A DNA stretch of 64,000 nucleotides from Lepeophtheirus salmonis (GCF_016086655.4 NC_052140.2:9796001-9860000), one strand, 5' to 3'. Counted from the first letter of the stretch, positions 35,833 through 48,277 are shown. A program made the numbers and translations. The notes: generated by a model from the sequence alone, not told the origin.

Positions 35833-37245
35833 TTACCTTTTCAGTGTGAATAATCCTGTCTTTTCTGTTTTCTGTGCTTGAAAAAGGGCATTGAAATCTG
35901 GCTGAATGTCTGAAGTGGCTATACTTAGGACAGCTGAGAGGTTCTCATCAGTGAGGAAGAGAAAGTGTTTGCTTTTAGATTTGTTGGACATTATCACTGA
36001 AAATGTCTGTTTACATAGGCGGATCCGAAGAGAACCAAAACCTTCTGAGCATGCCTCCTCAGGTGTGGAAAGTTCTCCTCTTTGAGGGAGGAGTAAAAGT
36101 CCGTCAGTGAGACTGGCTTGAAGTAGGCCAGACTGCAAGTCAACAAGCTCTATCTGAACATGCTTGGTTCATTGTCCACACTGCAGTTGAACGGGGAAGA
36201 ACCCATGTGCATTTCACTCTCAAGAGTTTTAAAATCTTATAATGACTTCGAAAAATCTTCAGGTAGTGCTTTTAACTTGCTTGAGTACTTGGGGAGCTGA
36301 TCGGCTTATCTTGTGTCTTCCTTTAGTGTTGGCAAGTGGGTTAGAATGTTGCCCTTCGTTGGGCTCGAGAGAAGCTGCAAATTTCCCATGAAAGCCGTCA
36401 CGGCACTGTACATCTCATGTACAAAAAGGTTCTTGCGTTGTAGTTTGACATTCAGTTCGTTCATTAGAACTGTCACATCGACAGTGAATTTGAGGTCTGC
36501 CACCAAGTCTTCATCTGAAAGTTCTGGGATGTCATGTCCTTTCTTCCTACATAAATATGGAATCTGGTCTCTCTCATTTTCCTCCAGAAGTGCAAAAAAT
36601 TCATAATTATTTAATGCTCTTGCTCTAATAAAGTTAACTGTTTGAGTTACAGCATGAATAACATTGGTTAATTTTTAAAACTGTTTTTCATAACACTTCC
36701 TGATGTATGATGCAATACAAAAATATAAATTTATGCACAAGGTCAATTTCTGCCACTTTATCTTGTATCCTTTTTAAAAGTGCAACATTTTTTCAGTCCA
36801 AACATATCCAAACACGAATTTACCTCTCTGAACAAGTCATAACCTGTGGGTGTACCTTTAATTGACTGCATGGCTGCCAGTTTCTCTGTGATTTAAAAGT
36901 CTGCAGTTATCCCACCGAGTAAGATGAGCAGCTGGGCATACATTCACGTACATCGAAGCTCTCATCCAAAGCCAGAGAAAAACAGTCAAAGTAGGCGACT
37001 CTGTTCTCCAGCTGAAGCTCCGAGTTTCCAGTGATATTCTCAACCCACCTCGTTACAATGTATCGGGAGAGTGGTACGTTTTCAAATGCGCCCCTCTTCT
37101 CTGCGCATATCAGTGTAACAGTGTCCAATAAGCACTCCTTAATAAACTCTTCTTCAGAAAACGTCTTATTTTTTCTGGCAATTTTGTGAGAAAGGACGAC
37201 ACTTTTTTTGACGGTTGCGTCTCTGGGGGTGTGAAGTTGTGGGTC
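35833..37245 (-). pseudogene. hAT transposase (GTF2IRD2/Charlie-like), decayed
   Basis: Blocks follow the order of the hAT-derived domain of GTF2IRD2-type proteins: IARKNKTFSEEEFIKECLLD, then ENVPLSRYIVTRWVENITGN, ENRVAYFDCFSLALDESFDV (first catalytic Asp region, LDES); later VNFIRARALNNYEFFALLEE, IPELSDEDLVADLKFTVDVT and LMNELNVKLQRKNLFVHEMY; finally the C-terminal dimerisation part (SVIMSNKSKSKHF, then LTDENLSAVLSIATSDIQPDF). The middle around the second catalytic Asp (roughly 36640-36870 when read backward) is shortened, and several frame changes and stops occur. A hAT terminus lies 390 bases downstream. This is an element copy, not a host gene: it lacks GTF2I repeats and has lesions. Confidence 0.75.
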
Positions 37246-38677
37246 TGAAAGGGTTAAAACAATTTACAACAAGTATAGGCAAGAAAACTTATTAGAAAGG
37301 GAGAAGTTAACACAATAACGACGTATTAAATAATATACAAAAAAGAAGAAACATCAAAAACAACAACCGGTTTTCCTGTTCTTATTTTTAAAACTAGTGT
37401 TTTCCTTACAAAAATGTTAGCTCTACAATTATAGTCTCTGGCCATCAATAAATTACACTTATAACTCATCAACATTGTTGTTTGTTGCTCAATAACAAAT
37501 ATTCTGGGTTTTTTTAGATAATAGCTTCCAAAATACTGTTGAGGTTTCTAAAAAGAATAAAAACTCCTTGATAAAAATTTATAGGACTTTTAATTTCAAT
37601 CCTTAACCTTCATCCCTTTCGAAAAACTCATATGTAAAATAGTGCACCTGCTTAATAAGTATATAATTTGGATTTGAAAGTTACTCCTGATAAATTTTTA
37701 AAATAGTTATAAAAATTAGATAAACGTTTTAATTGCAGGTTTTTTTTTTGGTTTTTTTGAATGGGTAATCCGAAAAATTCTTTTCTTTTCCTCAGCTGTT
37801 GGCATTATTATTTAACAACAAAAATCTACACTTTATTTCCTACAATACAAATTATATTCGAAATCTAATTAAACATTCATATCTGTTTATAAAAGGCGGA
37901 GAGTAACTTTATGGAATTGTTGTTCAAATTGTAATTACTTGTTTTTACTCACAGTAAATTGATGATCGACATTGGAATAATACTTTCCAATGTCCCTGTT
38001 TATTTCTGTCTCTCCCTCCTCTCTCGATACAGCTGATCTAATGAAACGTTATGGCACTTAAACTTACTTACTCCAAAACATTCTTCAATTTATCATGATA
38101 AACACATGATCTTCAGCTTCTTTTTATTCAAAATACAGTCAATTTTAATGAAATTAACGTTTACGAATTAAATGAAGTTAACACTATATTTAAATTAAAT
38201 CCTTATGGTTATTTTCTATTTGTTATGAAACATTTTGAGGTTAATTTCTCATAAATAACTCGATGTATAAGTTCTATATTGCTTGAAACTAATATATATA
38301 AAAAGTACCTACATACCTTGTAAACTGTGTATGTGATTCATATACGTAAATGCATGAATATGTATGCTTTAGAAAGGCAAAAGTTTTTTCTTCTTTAAAC
38401 CACAAAAAAACCGGGTTTTTTTTGTTTACATACAAATTCAGTCATACATGAAAAATTAAACATAGTGCTTGTGCCGCAGTAAACGTATTAAGTAAAATCG
38501 AAATTATATATTTGTTCTTAACATAGAAATCCGAAACTATGTATTTGAGACCTTAATATCTTGAAACCCTGAGACCTATGACTATAAAGTATATTCTTAT
38601 CACATTCAATTAACAAAACTGTATTAGAGAAATTTGAATATCCTGGGATGTTCTCCGATTACGAACACCATGTAATT
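37246..38677. other. AT-rich stretch with one dispersed repeat
   Basis: Apart from the repeat at 37952-38058, nothing is recognisable. The second hAT terminus should lie here but was not found. Confidence 0.5.
37952..38058 (+). repeat. Dispersed repeat, copy 1 of 2
   Basis: AATTGATGATCGACATTGGA begins about 107 bases that align along their length with 47581-47690, ending in ACAGCTGATCTAATGAAACG here and ACAG...TTGATTTAATATATGCC there. Direct orientation, roughly 70 percent match by eye. No coding and no clear termini. Confidence 0.55.
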
Positions 38678-38848
38678 TTTCCCTCTCGGTCGCTGGATCG
38701 GAGCCCCTTAAACTGAACTGTTAAGGATTTTTTGGAGAGAGAGAGTAAGATAAACGAGCACTGTACCACTGTAGACTTCATGAGGGCTTCCATTCTCGAA
38801 GCAGTGGCCAACATGGTCAAAGAGTTTCCCATCAAGGTACATTTATGA
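38678..38848 (+). pseudogene. DD37D-type transposase C-terminal remnant
   Basis: One frame of 57 codons with a single stop reads FPSRSLDRSPLN, then DFLERESKINEHCTTVDFM, RASILEAVANMVKEFPIKV. This mirrors the end of DD37D transposases, where the third catalytic site normally reads SPDLNPLDY; here the last Asp is lost (SPLN then stop). The remainder matches the family's C-terminal helix (S-L-x-A-S-I-x-E-A-x-A-N-M). No N-terminal part precedes it. Confidence 0.55.
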
Positions 38849-38971
38849 GGCTGTGGTTGTATCTGGATGTGGTTGGTTTGAGTGATGGATTAAACCATCT
38901 ACCCTTTTATGTAAAAGTAAATGATTCGTGAATTGATAGATTAATCTTTGAAAATAAATAATTATATATTT

Positions 38972-39545
38972 AGGTCGGGGAATAACTGATTTGGTAATTT
39001 TTCGCTTTATTTCAATTCTTTATAAGAAGAATTACAATCATCCAATTAAATGAAAGTATGCCCTGTTCTGTTCGATAACATGTCGCCAAAGAGAACCAAA
39101 CATCATAATGCCTTTTTCACAGAAACCCTTATTTCTCTTGACAAAAATCTTAGACAAACAAATTTCACAGCCCTCTATAGAGGTCATATTTATACATGAA
39201 AGTGTCTTGGCCACAAATGGTAAGAGGTGATCGTCACTTGCTGCCAGGTCCGGAATTTATAGTGGAAACATAATAACTTCTTATCTCAGCTCATGCAGCT
39301 TCTTGTATACTGTCAAAGATGTGTACAGCCTGCCATGTCTTGATTAAATAAGATTCCTCTAGTATTCAAGTTTATTTTGGTATTCAGTCTTCAGGGTTCA
39401 TAACGGTTTTACGATCAATTTTCAGCTCTGGGGCATTGCTACACCTGCTAACATGATTGCCTATCTTGATAGTTTCTATGACTTTATCGACATTTTCGAT
39501 AACTGACCTGCCAGCATGTGACTCATCTGTCATCTCCACTACACA
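38972..39545 (-). mobile_element. Mariner remnant (family M, copy 1), 5'-truncated
   Basis: The right terminal repeat GGTCGGGGAATAACTGATTT (from 38973) continues into GCTTTATTTCAATTC and TTTATAAGAAG, the same subterminal words as the element at 42464-43257. On the minus strand, transposase pieces are EMTDESHAGRSVIENVDKVI, APELKIDRKTVMNP and FNQDMAGCTHL (second catalytic site region), then SGPGSK / AASDHHLL (third site region) and a C-terminus. The N-terminal HTH and the other terminal repeat are missing. Many stops. Confidence 0.65.
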
Positions 39546-40576
39546 AAAAGAAAATAGTGTGAGCCACTACTGTACAATATAAACTGAAAGAATATCCGCC
39601 TCGTATACATGGCAAATATTATTGGCTTTGTTCGACTCATTTTTCCCTTTCTGATATTAAAAATGTAAAAATATTACAAATTTCTTCTATAGATACCTCC
39701 ATACTTGATGTACAATAATTCACTACTGAATCCGAGCTGCGCAATATTGTACGAAAACAATTCAATTATACACTCACACCTTCACAATATTTTATCGTAT
39801 GCTCCAATGTGACCAATATTGAAATATATATACTAAGTTAAAAAAAGGGCGGGAAATAGGAAATTACTTATTTTTTCATCAAAATTATATTTATACGTAT
39901 ATCCACAAATAACTAAAAAGAAGAAATTTGCATTGATATACAATCTAAGTAAGCATTATACCTTACAGTAAACTTCCCTTATTCAGACCTTTAAAATAAA
40001 CAGTTCATCAGTTGATAAAAGTAACACACACACATTCATCGCGCAATAAATCCAGCTGATAAAAGATTATCAAGTTAAAAGTTAATATAGAGTTGAGACA
40101 ACAACTAAAATAGAAGACATGCAGTACATTTAACTATAATTATATAGAAATGAAAACAAAATTGGAACACTAGACGAAAGGATATTAAATGATTTAAAAG
40201 TAAATCCATTCAACACGCATAAAAGAAAGGGATGCTACTCAAAAGATATAATTTCAATTTAATTGTATTAATTCATTCCAAAAAGTTACCACAATCCCTT
40301 AAGAAAAGTGATTACTTCATAATCTTTTTTGCTTTTTTTTTAATAAACTTTTATTTAGACTGAAAATAATTTATAAAAAATTAAAATTATATAAAATTTT
40401 CTGGTGAAGATGCATTTACAAAAGTATTATTAAACATTATAGTTTAAAACTTCTACACCAGATTAAGGCCTACAGATAAAATATTCATTTATCTAAATTA
40501 AAAACATTAGCATCAAAAATCAATGAAATACCATCATAAAATATGAATAGCAAATTTCCTTTTAAAGCAACAACTA
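39546..40576. other. AT-rich stretch without features
   Basis: No recognisable content other than a short CA repeat near 40024. Confidence 0.55.
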
Positions 40577-40900
40577 GCTCATTTTTTTTTTTTTTTTTTT
40601 TTTTCTTTCTAAAAAGTTTGAGAATCTTCTGCAATGTCCGAAAATGTCTTGATGTGTTTGATGAATGATATCAGAGACCCAGTCCCAAGTACCCTCGATC
40701 GCACTAGGTATCTTCCACTCGAACGTTCCATATCTTGTCACCGCCGAAATTAAAATAGCAGGAATATCCTCTGCCACCCGGGTTCTCTTACAGCTATATT
40801 ATTACTTCATAACCTTGCTTCGATGTTTTTTGCATTGCTTGATCAAAAATTCCACGGTGGTCTATAGTGTCTTTTTGAGGATGAAGGAAAGTATTTAATT
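40577..40900 (-). mobile_element. Poly(A)-tailed retrocopy of unknown source
   Basis: Read on the minus strand, a GC-richer block (about 40900 down to 40605) ends directly in 23 A bases (the T run 40582-40604), the mark of a retroposed transcript. The block includes a 67-codon frame starting at 40777 (VAEDIPAILISAV analogue: ISAVTRYGTFEWKIPSAIEG, then WVSDIIHQTHQDIFGHC). I recognise no family. It could be a processed pseudogene of a host mRNA or a SINE/LINE tail. A target duplication was not found. Confidence 0.4.
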
Positions 40901-42463
40901 ATTTTTAAGGCATAGACGCAAAATCTTCAATGATAATGCAGTGTACTTTTTCCTTAATCTATTATTATCCTTAAAATTTGAGTTAATAAATCTTGATTCT
41001 GTTAGCCAAAATAATAAAAGAATTAATTGCTCTATTAGAAGTTGGGCGTTTGAAAACAGCTACTGTCTTTTATTTTAGTGATTTTTAGAAGAATTAAGTA
41101 TATGAGTCAGGTTATGAGGAAAACCTGATTCATTGGACTCTCAAAAGGCTTGTAATTTCCGAATTCACGTAAATGTAGTACTGATGTTAACACTAGGACA
41201 AGCAAGTTGTCGTAATTGACATCATTCCATTTTTTAACTGGTATATTTCTAATCGGAATATAATTCTAATATTTTAGAACAATTATTTATTTTCACAGTT
41301 TGTCTTTTATATTTAATTTTTAATATGAAAATTCAAACTTTAAATCCTACGTTCCAAACAATTTTGAGTCAACAATATATATTTTTTTTCCAAAGATGTT
41401 AAAACAAAATGTGAAAAAACAATTATGCTATATTTTGTAAAGTGCTCTGTAGAAAACAAATTATTCAAGTAGCTTACAAATGTTTTTCAATGAAGGAGGT
41501 ATATGTTAATAACTACATGGGTACTAGGAAATTTTTTCATTGAGAAGTAATGCCAGAGAAGAAGAATTTGGTGAGGCATAACATAGACAAAAACAACTTC
41601 TTCCTTATTTTTATTTGCTAGGAATACAATTTTCACTGTTATCTATTAAATACTTAGAAAATTCTGTAGAATTTACAAAAATTTAGTTGAATATATTTGT
41701 GTCTTAATTGCTTTTATATTACAAAGTCTACTTAGTTACATTTTATCAACTTTCAAAAATTTTCTGATTGTATTCTTATTTTTGCTCAGAACATATATAC
41801 TCTAATAAACGAATTTGGGTCTTAAAACAATTCCTTACGTTAGATTCTAAGTCTATTTAAAAACTTTAAAGTACCTATCTTTGTTTTGGAAGTTTTTGAA
41901 AAATCAAATTAATAAAAAAAAAGTAGGGGTTGAATACTAATTATTCAAAATTTTTTTGAATATTGCCCCACATTTAGTTATTCAAACCATGCTTAACAAA
42001 ATGCTTGAAAATTTGAAGAAGAAAATGTCAAATTACAGATTTCAACTACTAAACCATGGAGAAATAAATCTTTGGAAACGTTGTAAATTTTATCCAAATG
42101 GGGTTTTGCAACAAGAGAAAAAATGTTGAACAAAAGTTTATTTGTCTTTCAAAAAATATATCCTTCTTTTTCTGTGTTCGAATTTTTTTGAAATATATAT
42201 TTTTATAAAATTGTAGTTGTTCCAGCTCGATCAAATATCATTTCTTCAGTTATTCTGATTGGTAATTTTTTTTTCGTATAAATTTGTTAAAATTAAATTA
42301 TTATTAGTTTTTTTACATATTTTAGATATTGTCTGAGAAAATGATTAAATATTTTTAAGCCATCATACTTGTCTTAACATGAAAAATCTTAGTTTATTTT
42401 ACACCTGGACAATTTAAGCTTTAAAACAGTTCTGGCCATTCTAGTCTTAAGTGAGTTAGAGAA
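40901..42463. other. AT-rich stretch without features
   Basis: No gene, terminus or repeat recognised. Confidence 0.55.
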
Positions 42464-43257
42464 AGGTTGGGGAAAAAGTAATTACGTAATTTTCGCTCCC
42501 TTTTTTTAACTAAGTATATCTGTTTCATGATTGGTCAAATCGGATCATACGATAAAGTGTATTAAAAGTATGCATGTATACTAAAATAGCTTTTAAGACA
42601 GCATTGCGTTTGGCCGATTCAGTCGTTAATTATAAGGCATCGAGTATGGAGGTCTCATAGGAAAAATTGCTTTATTTTACAATTTTCTAGCTGAAAGCAA
42701 ATAATACGTCGAGAGAGACGAAGACAATTTGCGATGTAATATTTTTTCGTTTTGAAATTCGCAACAGTGGTTCGATCTAATTTTTTTCCTACTGAATTAT
42801 TTCTTCTACTGTGAACAACTCGACCGTTTGAACCTGGAGATCCAACAGACGGAGGTAGTATTGGTGATTAAGAAACAACAAGACTTTGTCATACAATGCC
42901 CGCCTCACTTTTGACTGTACGCTAAAAGCTCTGGGAGCTGCTCTGATGTGAAGTTCTTATGCATTGTCCGTACAGTTCAAAGCTATTACCAAGGGATTAC
43001 CACCTGTTAGTGTGTGTGTTTAACGCGCTATGGGTACACATTTGGCCTCCATAGAGGTATTTAGTAATTTTTTACCGATTTTTTTGACGATAGTGAAAAT
43101 AGCTTATTCCAAAAGGGGATTATGAAGTTGGATTCTATTTGGCAACAAGTTATCAAACGCGTAATTGGGCATATTTGGATGAAATCAGATTATTAAAACA
43201 CTTCTTATAAAACATTAAAATAAAGTGAAATATATAAAATTACTTTTTCCTCAACCT
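42464..43257 (+). mobile_element. Mariner element (family M, copy 2), both ends present
   Basis: The left end AGGTTGGGGAAAAAGTAATT and inverted right end AGGTTGAGGAAAAAGTAATT agree over about 20 bases. At 794 bp the interior is shortened. Transposase pieces on the plus strand are MEVS near 42645, CEQLDRLNLEIQQTE near 42813, KKQQDFVIQ, then KLWEL and EVLMHCPYSSKLLPRDYHL analogues, the last being the third catalytic region. Central catalytic segments are deleted and stops are frequent. TA duplications are not clean. It shares ends with copies at 38972 and 56941. Confidence 0.75.
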
Positions 43258-43259
43258 AT

Positions 43260-43440
43260 TAAAATGACTAAGTGAGTTGTTGACCTCAATTTCATATACA
43301 AAGACTTGTAAACGCCTCAACATAACATACATGATGTAAATAGACTTTAAAGACCATTCCTTTGTCAGATGGGATAAATGTAATGTTATAATGCTTCTTA
43401 TACTTAATGGGTGCAACTCCATCTAATTAATTAAAGGAAC
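43260..43440 (+). repeat. SINE-like repeat, copy A (partial head)
   Basis: The 3' half matches copies B and C: GACTTTAAAGACCATTCC, CAGATGGGATAAATGTAATG, CTTAATGGGTGCAACTCC and ATCTAATTAATTAAAGG. The tRNA-like head is too diverged to recognise. It begins immediately after the mariner right end at 43257, so it may have inserted at that boundary. Confidence 0.5.
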
Positions 43441-44894
43441 ATTAAAACAGTATTTTTGTCTTTTAATATAGGCTTTATCATTAAGCATTCAACAATGCTA
43501 ATTAAAAAAACTTAGTGCATTAACAATTTATAGACTTTCTTTCAAATACTTAAATAAATATTATCTTTACAGTTTTCAGCATTCTAATATAAAATTATTT
43601 TTCTAAATAAAATCAAATATATTTATTTTAATTAGCGTATTAATTATTGAAATGAGCAAATTCAATCCTATCCCAATTTTTCTATTAACTTTATTTCTTG
43701 GTTTTATTTAGGTGGAAAATAATTAAAATCGGTCATCCAAAAATCATTTTATATATTTCTGTACTTATTTTGGTTACATTTCATCATTTTTCTGATCATA
43801 TCAAAATTCCAAATGCAAAGTCATGTGTACTGCTAATTTTTTTCAGAGTAATTACTTTTTCAATTTTGTCTGAATTAATGGAAAGGCTGGCTAGCTAGAA
43901 AATATCATGGATACAATAATGATTTATTGTTTTCAAATCAAGATTATGAGCATTCATTTTTATTACTGATTTATTTTGTCAAACCTTTGTGGATGCTGCT
44001 GATTGTGGAAAAGCAAATATTAAATAAACAACAAATAATACATGTCACTTCTTAATAAATTTAACGAAAATCGAACCTTTAAATGCCAGTTCAAGTAAAT
44101 CTTTTAAAGACATTCATATTTTTTGAGTAAAATGATCAAAGATATAGGTATTTAATTATAACGCAGGGGAAAACCATCATTTTAATTTATTTCATGATTA
44201 ATAATTCAATAAGGACTAAAATATTGGTGATGCAATAGTTGTTGTTTTTTTCATTGATATATGAATATTTGGAACCTATTTATAAACCAAAAACTAATTT
44301 GCAAATAAACATTATATATTCCCAAAAATATTGTAGTTAATATATTAAATTGGAAAAAAGTTAAGTGTCGTACATCCCCATGGCGAGCTCGTGGGGTGGA
44401 CAATGTAGTATGATTTACATTTTGAATAATTGAATATATAAAATTCATCATAGACAGAATAAATACTTGATATATACATATGTTGAAAAAACTAAAAAGA
44501 AAACTACAGTAAAACTTAATTAAATGAGGATTTGAAAGAAAAATTAATTTACAAGGTAAAGGGGTGGGTTCGCCAAAAAACATTTTTTATTTATTTATAA
44601 TACTTAAAATATGAACTAGTTTTCAAAAATTAAGGCTAGAATTGGTTTGACATTAAGGACCCTCACTCCGTCTAAAAATATATTCCGTATCAATGTAAAT
44701 TTATATAATTTTTTTAATTTTTTGCAACTTTTCAAAAAATGGTTTTACAATACTTTTTATGAAGTACGAGAGTGAAATCAAGAAATCGACACTGCAATCA
44801 AGAAGCAAAACCAAAACCTTTATAACTTTTTATTAAAAAGTATTTTTAAAAGTGTTACTAAACAAGCTTTAAGCCATTAATCTTGGCAAAAATT
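43441..44894. other. AT-rich stretch without features
   Basis: No recognisable content. The 110-codon frame 44251-44583 (minus) is F, I and N rich and looks like chance. Confidence 0.5.
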
Positions 44895-45155
44895 ATTTAT
44901 GGGCGGATTCAGCCTCTATCACGGCCTTTGTACGATATTGGAACTTACTGCAGTCGGGGGACATGTTAGCCAATGGTTTTTTTGTGTTTTTTTATATGCT
45001 GGCTCACTCATTTTTTGTCTAATTTTAATGAAATTAAATCAATGTGCAAGAAAAACAACAAATGTATCGGAAAATTTCTTGAGATGTGAGCTGAAACCTT
45101 AAGTAGTGCAAAAAAATTAATCTCAATGGCAAGATAATTTCCTTGTCACACACTG
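44895..45155 (-). mobile_element. DD37D element remnant: one end plus C-terminus
   Basis: The right end, read inward, is CAGTGTGTGACAAGGAAATT (from 45155), next to a TA at 45156-45157. Only about 150 bases further in, the minus strand encodes a transposase tail: LANMSPDCSKFQYRTKAVIE, then AESAHK and stop. An intact element would have about 1 kb between these points, so nearly the whole gene is deleted. The other terminus was not found. Confidence 0.5.
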
Positions 45156-45157
45156 TA

Positions 45158-45709
45158 TGTTCCAAAAATTTGTAGTTAATAAGTCACATTTGCTAAAAAA
45201 TTGTACGTGCAATGTAATTTTTTGTAATAAAAAAAAATATTTTTTTTTCTTGAATTAGATGAATTTTGTAGAGTAATGTCAAATAAAAAGAATATAAAGT
45301 TTATCAAAGTTCAAATTTTTTTGGTATCATCCATCTATATCGACTAAGAAAACAATAATAGGGACGTTCATTTTAATGAAAGTTAAAAAAATAAAATTTG
45401 AATTCATAATATGTATTTGAAATAACTTTTTTACATGATTTTTCTTTTGTATCTTGTTTTTGTTTGATGAAGTTACCAATTTTATAAAATATACAATTAG
45501 GTCCTAATCATATTTCAACTGAAACTAGCCCTTTTCCTTTGTTTATAGTTTTCGCCATGACAACAGCAGATAAATGATTTTAAGCTATCATTTAATAGCA
45601 ATATATTGTTGTTTTCAAATAATTAAAATCTTGGCATAACTGGAAACTTGGACAAATGTGACAATCTAATTATTTCAACATTACATTTCAAACCTGATGT
45701 TGTGTTTAA
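45158..45709. other. AT-rich stretch without features
   Basis: Nothing recognised between the two transposon remnants. Confidence 0.55.
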
Positions 45710-46814
45710 TACATCGGTCAATAAGTCCCGGGCCTGATTAGAAAAACAACATTTTTTTTGCCAAAATTCATTTTTGTTCGTGCATATAATCTCTTTTTAG
45801 AACAATACACTCATTCCAACGTTTCATTAGCTTTTCGATACCACCGGTGTAGAACAATTTATCGATACCTTCAAAATATGCTTCAGTTTCGACAATCATT
45901 TCCTCATCTGAGCCAAATCTCTTTCCACGGAGTATCTTATTGAGTTTTGCGAAGAACCAGTAGTCGCTCAGGCAAGATTTGGATAATATGGTGGGTGCAG
46001 TAGCAATTCGAAACACAATTCGACCAATATTATGGCTATTTTTACAAACCGATATAATAGTTGCTGTTGATTTTTTTTCCATGTTCAAGGAGTCAATGAA
46101 TAAAATAACATCGAAATCCCAAAATACAGAGTCAATGACCTTCCCAGCCGATGTTTGAGTCTTTGAACGGCTTTCTTCGTCTGCACACCATTCAGCAGAC
46201 TGCCATTTTGATTCTGGAGGGAAGTGGTGAATCCATGCTTTGTCCATTGTTATGTACTTACTCGAAAACTCCTTTTTATTTTGTGTAAACATCTCCAAAC
46301 AGCTCTTGGAAACATTTGCTCCTTGTTGCTTATGGTTTGATGAAAGCAAGCGCGGCACCCATTTGGAACACAGCTTTTACATCCCAAATATTGTGTTTGA
46401 TGTTGTAAATACTACCTTGTGATAACTTCAGAGTGTCTGCTATCTCTTTCAACTTCACTTTGCAGTTGACCATGATGATTTTCAGGTTTTTTTATGTTTT
46501 CCGGAATAACCACCTCATTTGGCCGACAAGGGCGTTCAGCATCATTGGTCTCCGTACGACCACGTTTGAAATCGGCAAACCATCGTTTGATAAATGTTTT
46601 GGATGGGGCAGAGTCCGGATAACATTTTTCAAGCCAAGCTTGGGCTTGTATGGTGATATTCCCATCAAAAAGCAATGATAAATCCACACACAAAATTGCT
46701 TTGAATCCATCTTTTTCAAGAATCACAAAAGTAGCGTCACTCAAAGCACTGTAACTCGATAAATAATACACCAAACGTCATTAAATTTTGACAGTAAACT
46801 TTTGAATCATTGTA
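45710..46814 (-). mobile_element. Mariner element with TIRs
   Basis: The left end TACATCGGTCAATAAGTCCC is typical of mariner termini of the type with ...TAAGTCCCGG. A diverged inverted partner ending in CTTTTGAATCATTGTA lies at 46799-46814. Length is about 1.1 kb. The transposase on the minus strand covers almost the whole interior. The right end match is weak, so that boundary is approximate. Confidence 0.6.
45768..46774 (-). pseudogene. Mariner transposase (DD34D type), decayed but long
   Basis: The N-terminal part (46774 to 46412) has the first HTH and linker (QAWLEKCYPDSAPSKTFIKR, then WFADFKRGRTETNDAERPCR, PENIKK). After a shift, the catalytic part (46358 to 45768) starts near SNHKQQGANVSKSCLEMF and keeps the first Asp region (YITMDKAWIHHFPPES) and the third (CLSDYWFFAKL). 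The second region, normally HQDNAPCH, has become unrecognisable between 46060 and 45980. The C-terminus is well kept (GKRFGSDEEMIVETEAYFEG, then KRWNECIVL). Similarity is to the irritans/mellifera-type mariners of arthropods. A 196-codon uninterrupted part suggests moderate age. Confidence 0.75.
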
Positions 46815-48277
46815 TTTCTAAAAAATATTTCGTTATTTTTTTAGGGGCGCAATTTGGTAGTTAGGACCGCGAGTTTTGCTGTATTTAACCTAGTTTTGGG
46901 CTTCTTTCAAAACAGTATATCTAAGAAATCAACCTTCCTTTATCACATAAACGTCTTTACATCAATACAATAAAATATTTTAACTAATATGTAATAGGAA
47001 TGTCTATAGCATTAACGTATCAAGTGACTTGTATTTTCAAAATTACTTTATAAATAATTATATCTCACATTTGAGCTATGTATTTTTCGCAAAAAATATT
47101 AAAATATAATATTAAAGCTGTATTAAGTGGTCCGGAAAAGGATAAAGTGCCTCTTCGTGTTGGTAATACCATTAACCAAATTTGCTACTTACAATTCAAT
47201 AGTAAAAATAGTGCTTAATTGATTATAATACAGGGTAATATTTAAATATGAGTAGAAATGCCATAGTATTCATTTTCAGAGCGAGAGATAGAGGAAAAGA
47301 CAGAATTTTATGGGAAAAAAATCATTTATTAGTATTAAATATATATTTATTTTTTTTAACTTGTCAAGAGATGAAAATCGGCTGTATTTTTTTAGTCTGC
47401 CCGGTTTTTTTGAATTGGCAAACTGAAGAATGAATTTTGTTTATATTATATAATTCCTATGCGTGAATTTCCATTCTTATGCATACAACATAAAGTTAGA
47501 TAAATACAAAACCAGACTGAACATTTGCAATTGCTCATAAAAAACGGTAGTAACACTGAGGATTTATTGTGTAGCTCAGAGTACAATTGATGATCGACAT
47601 AAGAGTAATTCTTGATTATGTCATTGTTTATTTTCTTCTCTGTGCCTCTGGTTACAGTTTGTAGTTGATTTAATATATGCCATGACAGCTAGACTGCTCC
47701 TGTTCATTTCATTCTTAAAGTGGTAAAGGTCAAGGTTTAACTTTCTGGGCCTTTAAAAAATACCCAAAATGTTTTCAATTGCCACCACTTTCTAAACGTC
47801 TATAGCCAGGACAACACTTTCAGAAAAATATATAGTTTATATTTATTCCAATTTATTTGTAAGAAATATTAAATCAAAAATACTAAAAGTAAGGAGACAT
47901 TCAAAGAAATTTCTATATTTTCTGATCAAGTATTGAAATTGTTTTTTATTTAATGAATTGGTAATTAGTAAATTAGTAAAGAACTAAGTAATTAATTGTG
48001 CACAAACACCTTCCCAGAATGACCAGTTGCCTAAGATATATAATAAATATATATATATCTGAGGATAATTTGTTCTGTAATTCTAAATATAAATTTTTCC
48101 AAATACTTAATTAAAGCAATAATTGGACAAATAATTAAATATTTATCCTTCATATTTGAAATAATATATATTATTTGGAGGTTGCACATGTCACAGGAGG
48201 ACTAGTAAAGTTAGAGACGTAGAGTTCATCTAGAAGGTGCACATCATAATGACCAATCCCCAACGAACTCCTTTGTC
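46815..48277. other. AT-rich stretch with one dispersed repeat
   Basis: 46850-46885 contains GGGGCGCAATTTGGTAGTTA and GGACCGCGAG, which resembles a solitary transposon end. The repeat at 47581-47690 is listed separately. Nothing else recognised. Confidence 0.45.
47581..47690 (+). repeat. Dispersed repeat, copy 2 of 2
   Basis: ACAATTGATGATCGACATAA starts about 110 bases alignable with 37952-38058 in the same orientation. The shared words include TGATGATCGACAT, CTGTTTATTT / TTGTTTATTT, TACAG and ATGRCA at the end. Unclassified. Confidence 0.55.

Noticed and set aside
44251..44583. 110-codon minus-strand frame with hydrophobic stretches
   Set aside because: F, I, N and Y richness is what AT-rich noise translates to. 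No neighbouring gene context.
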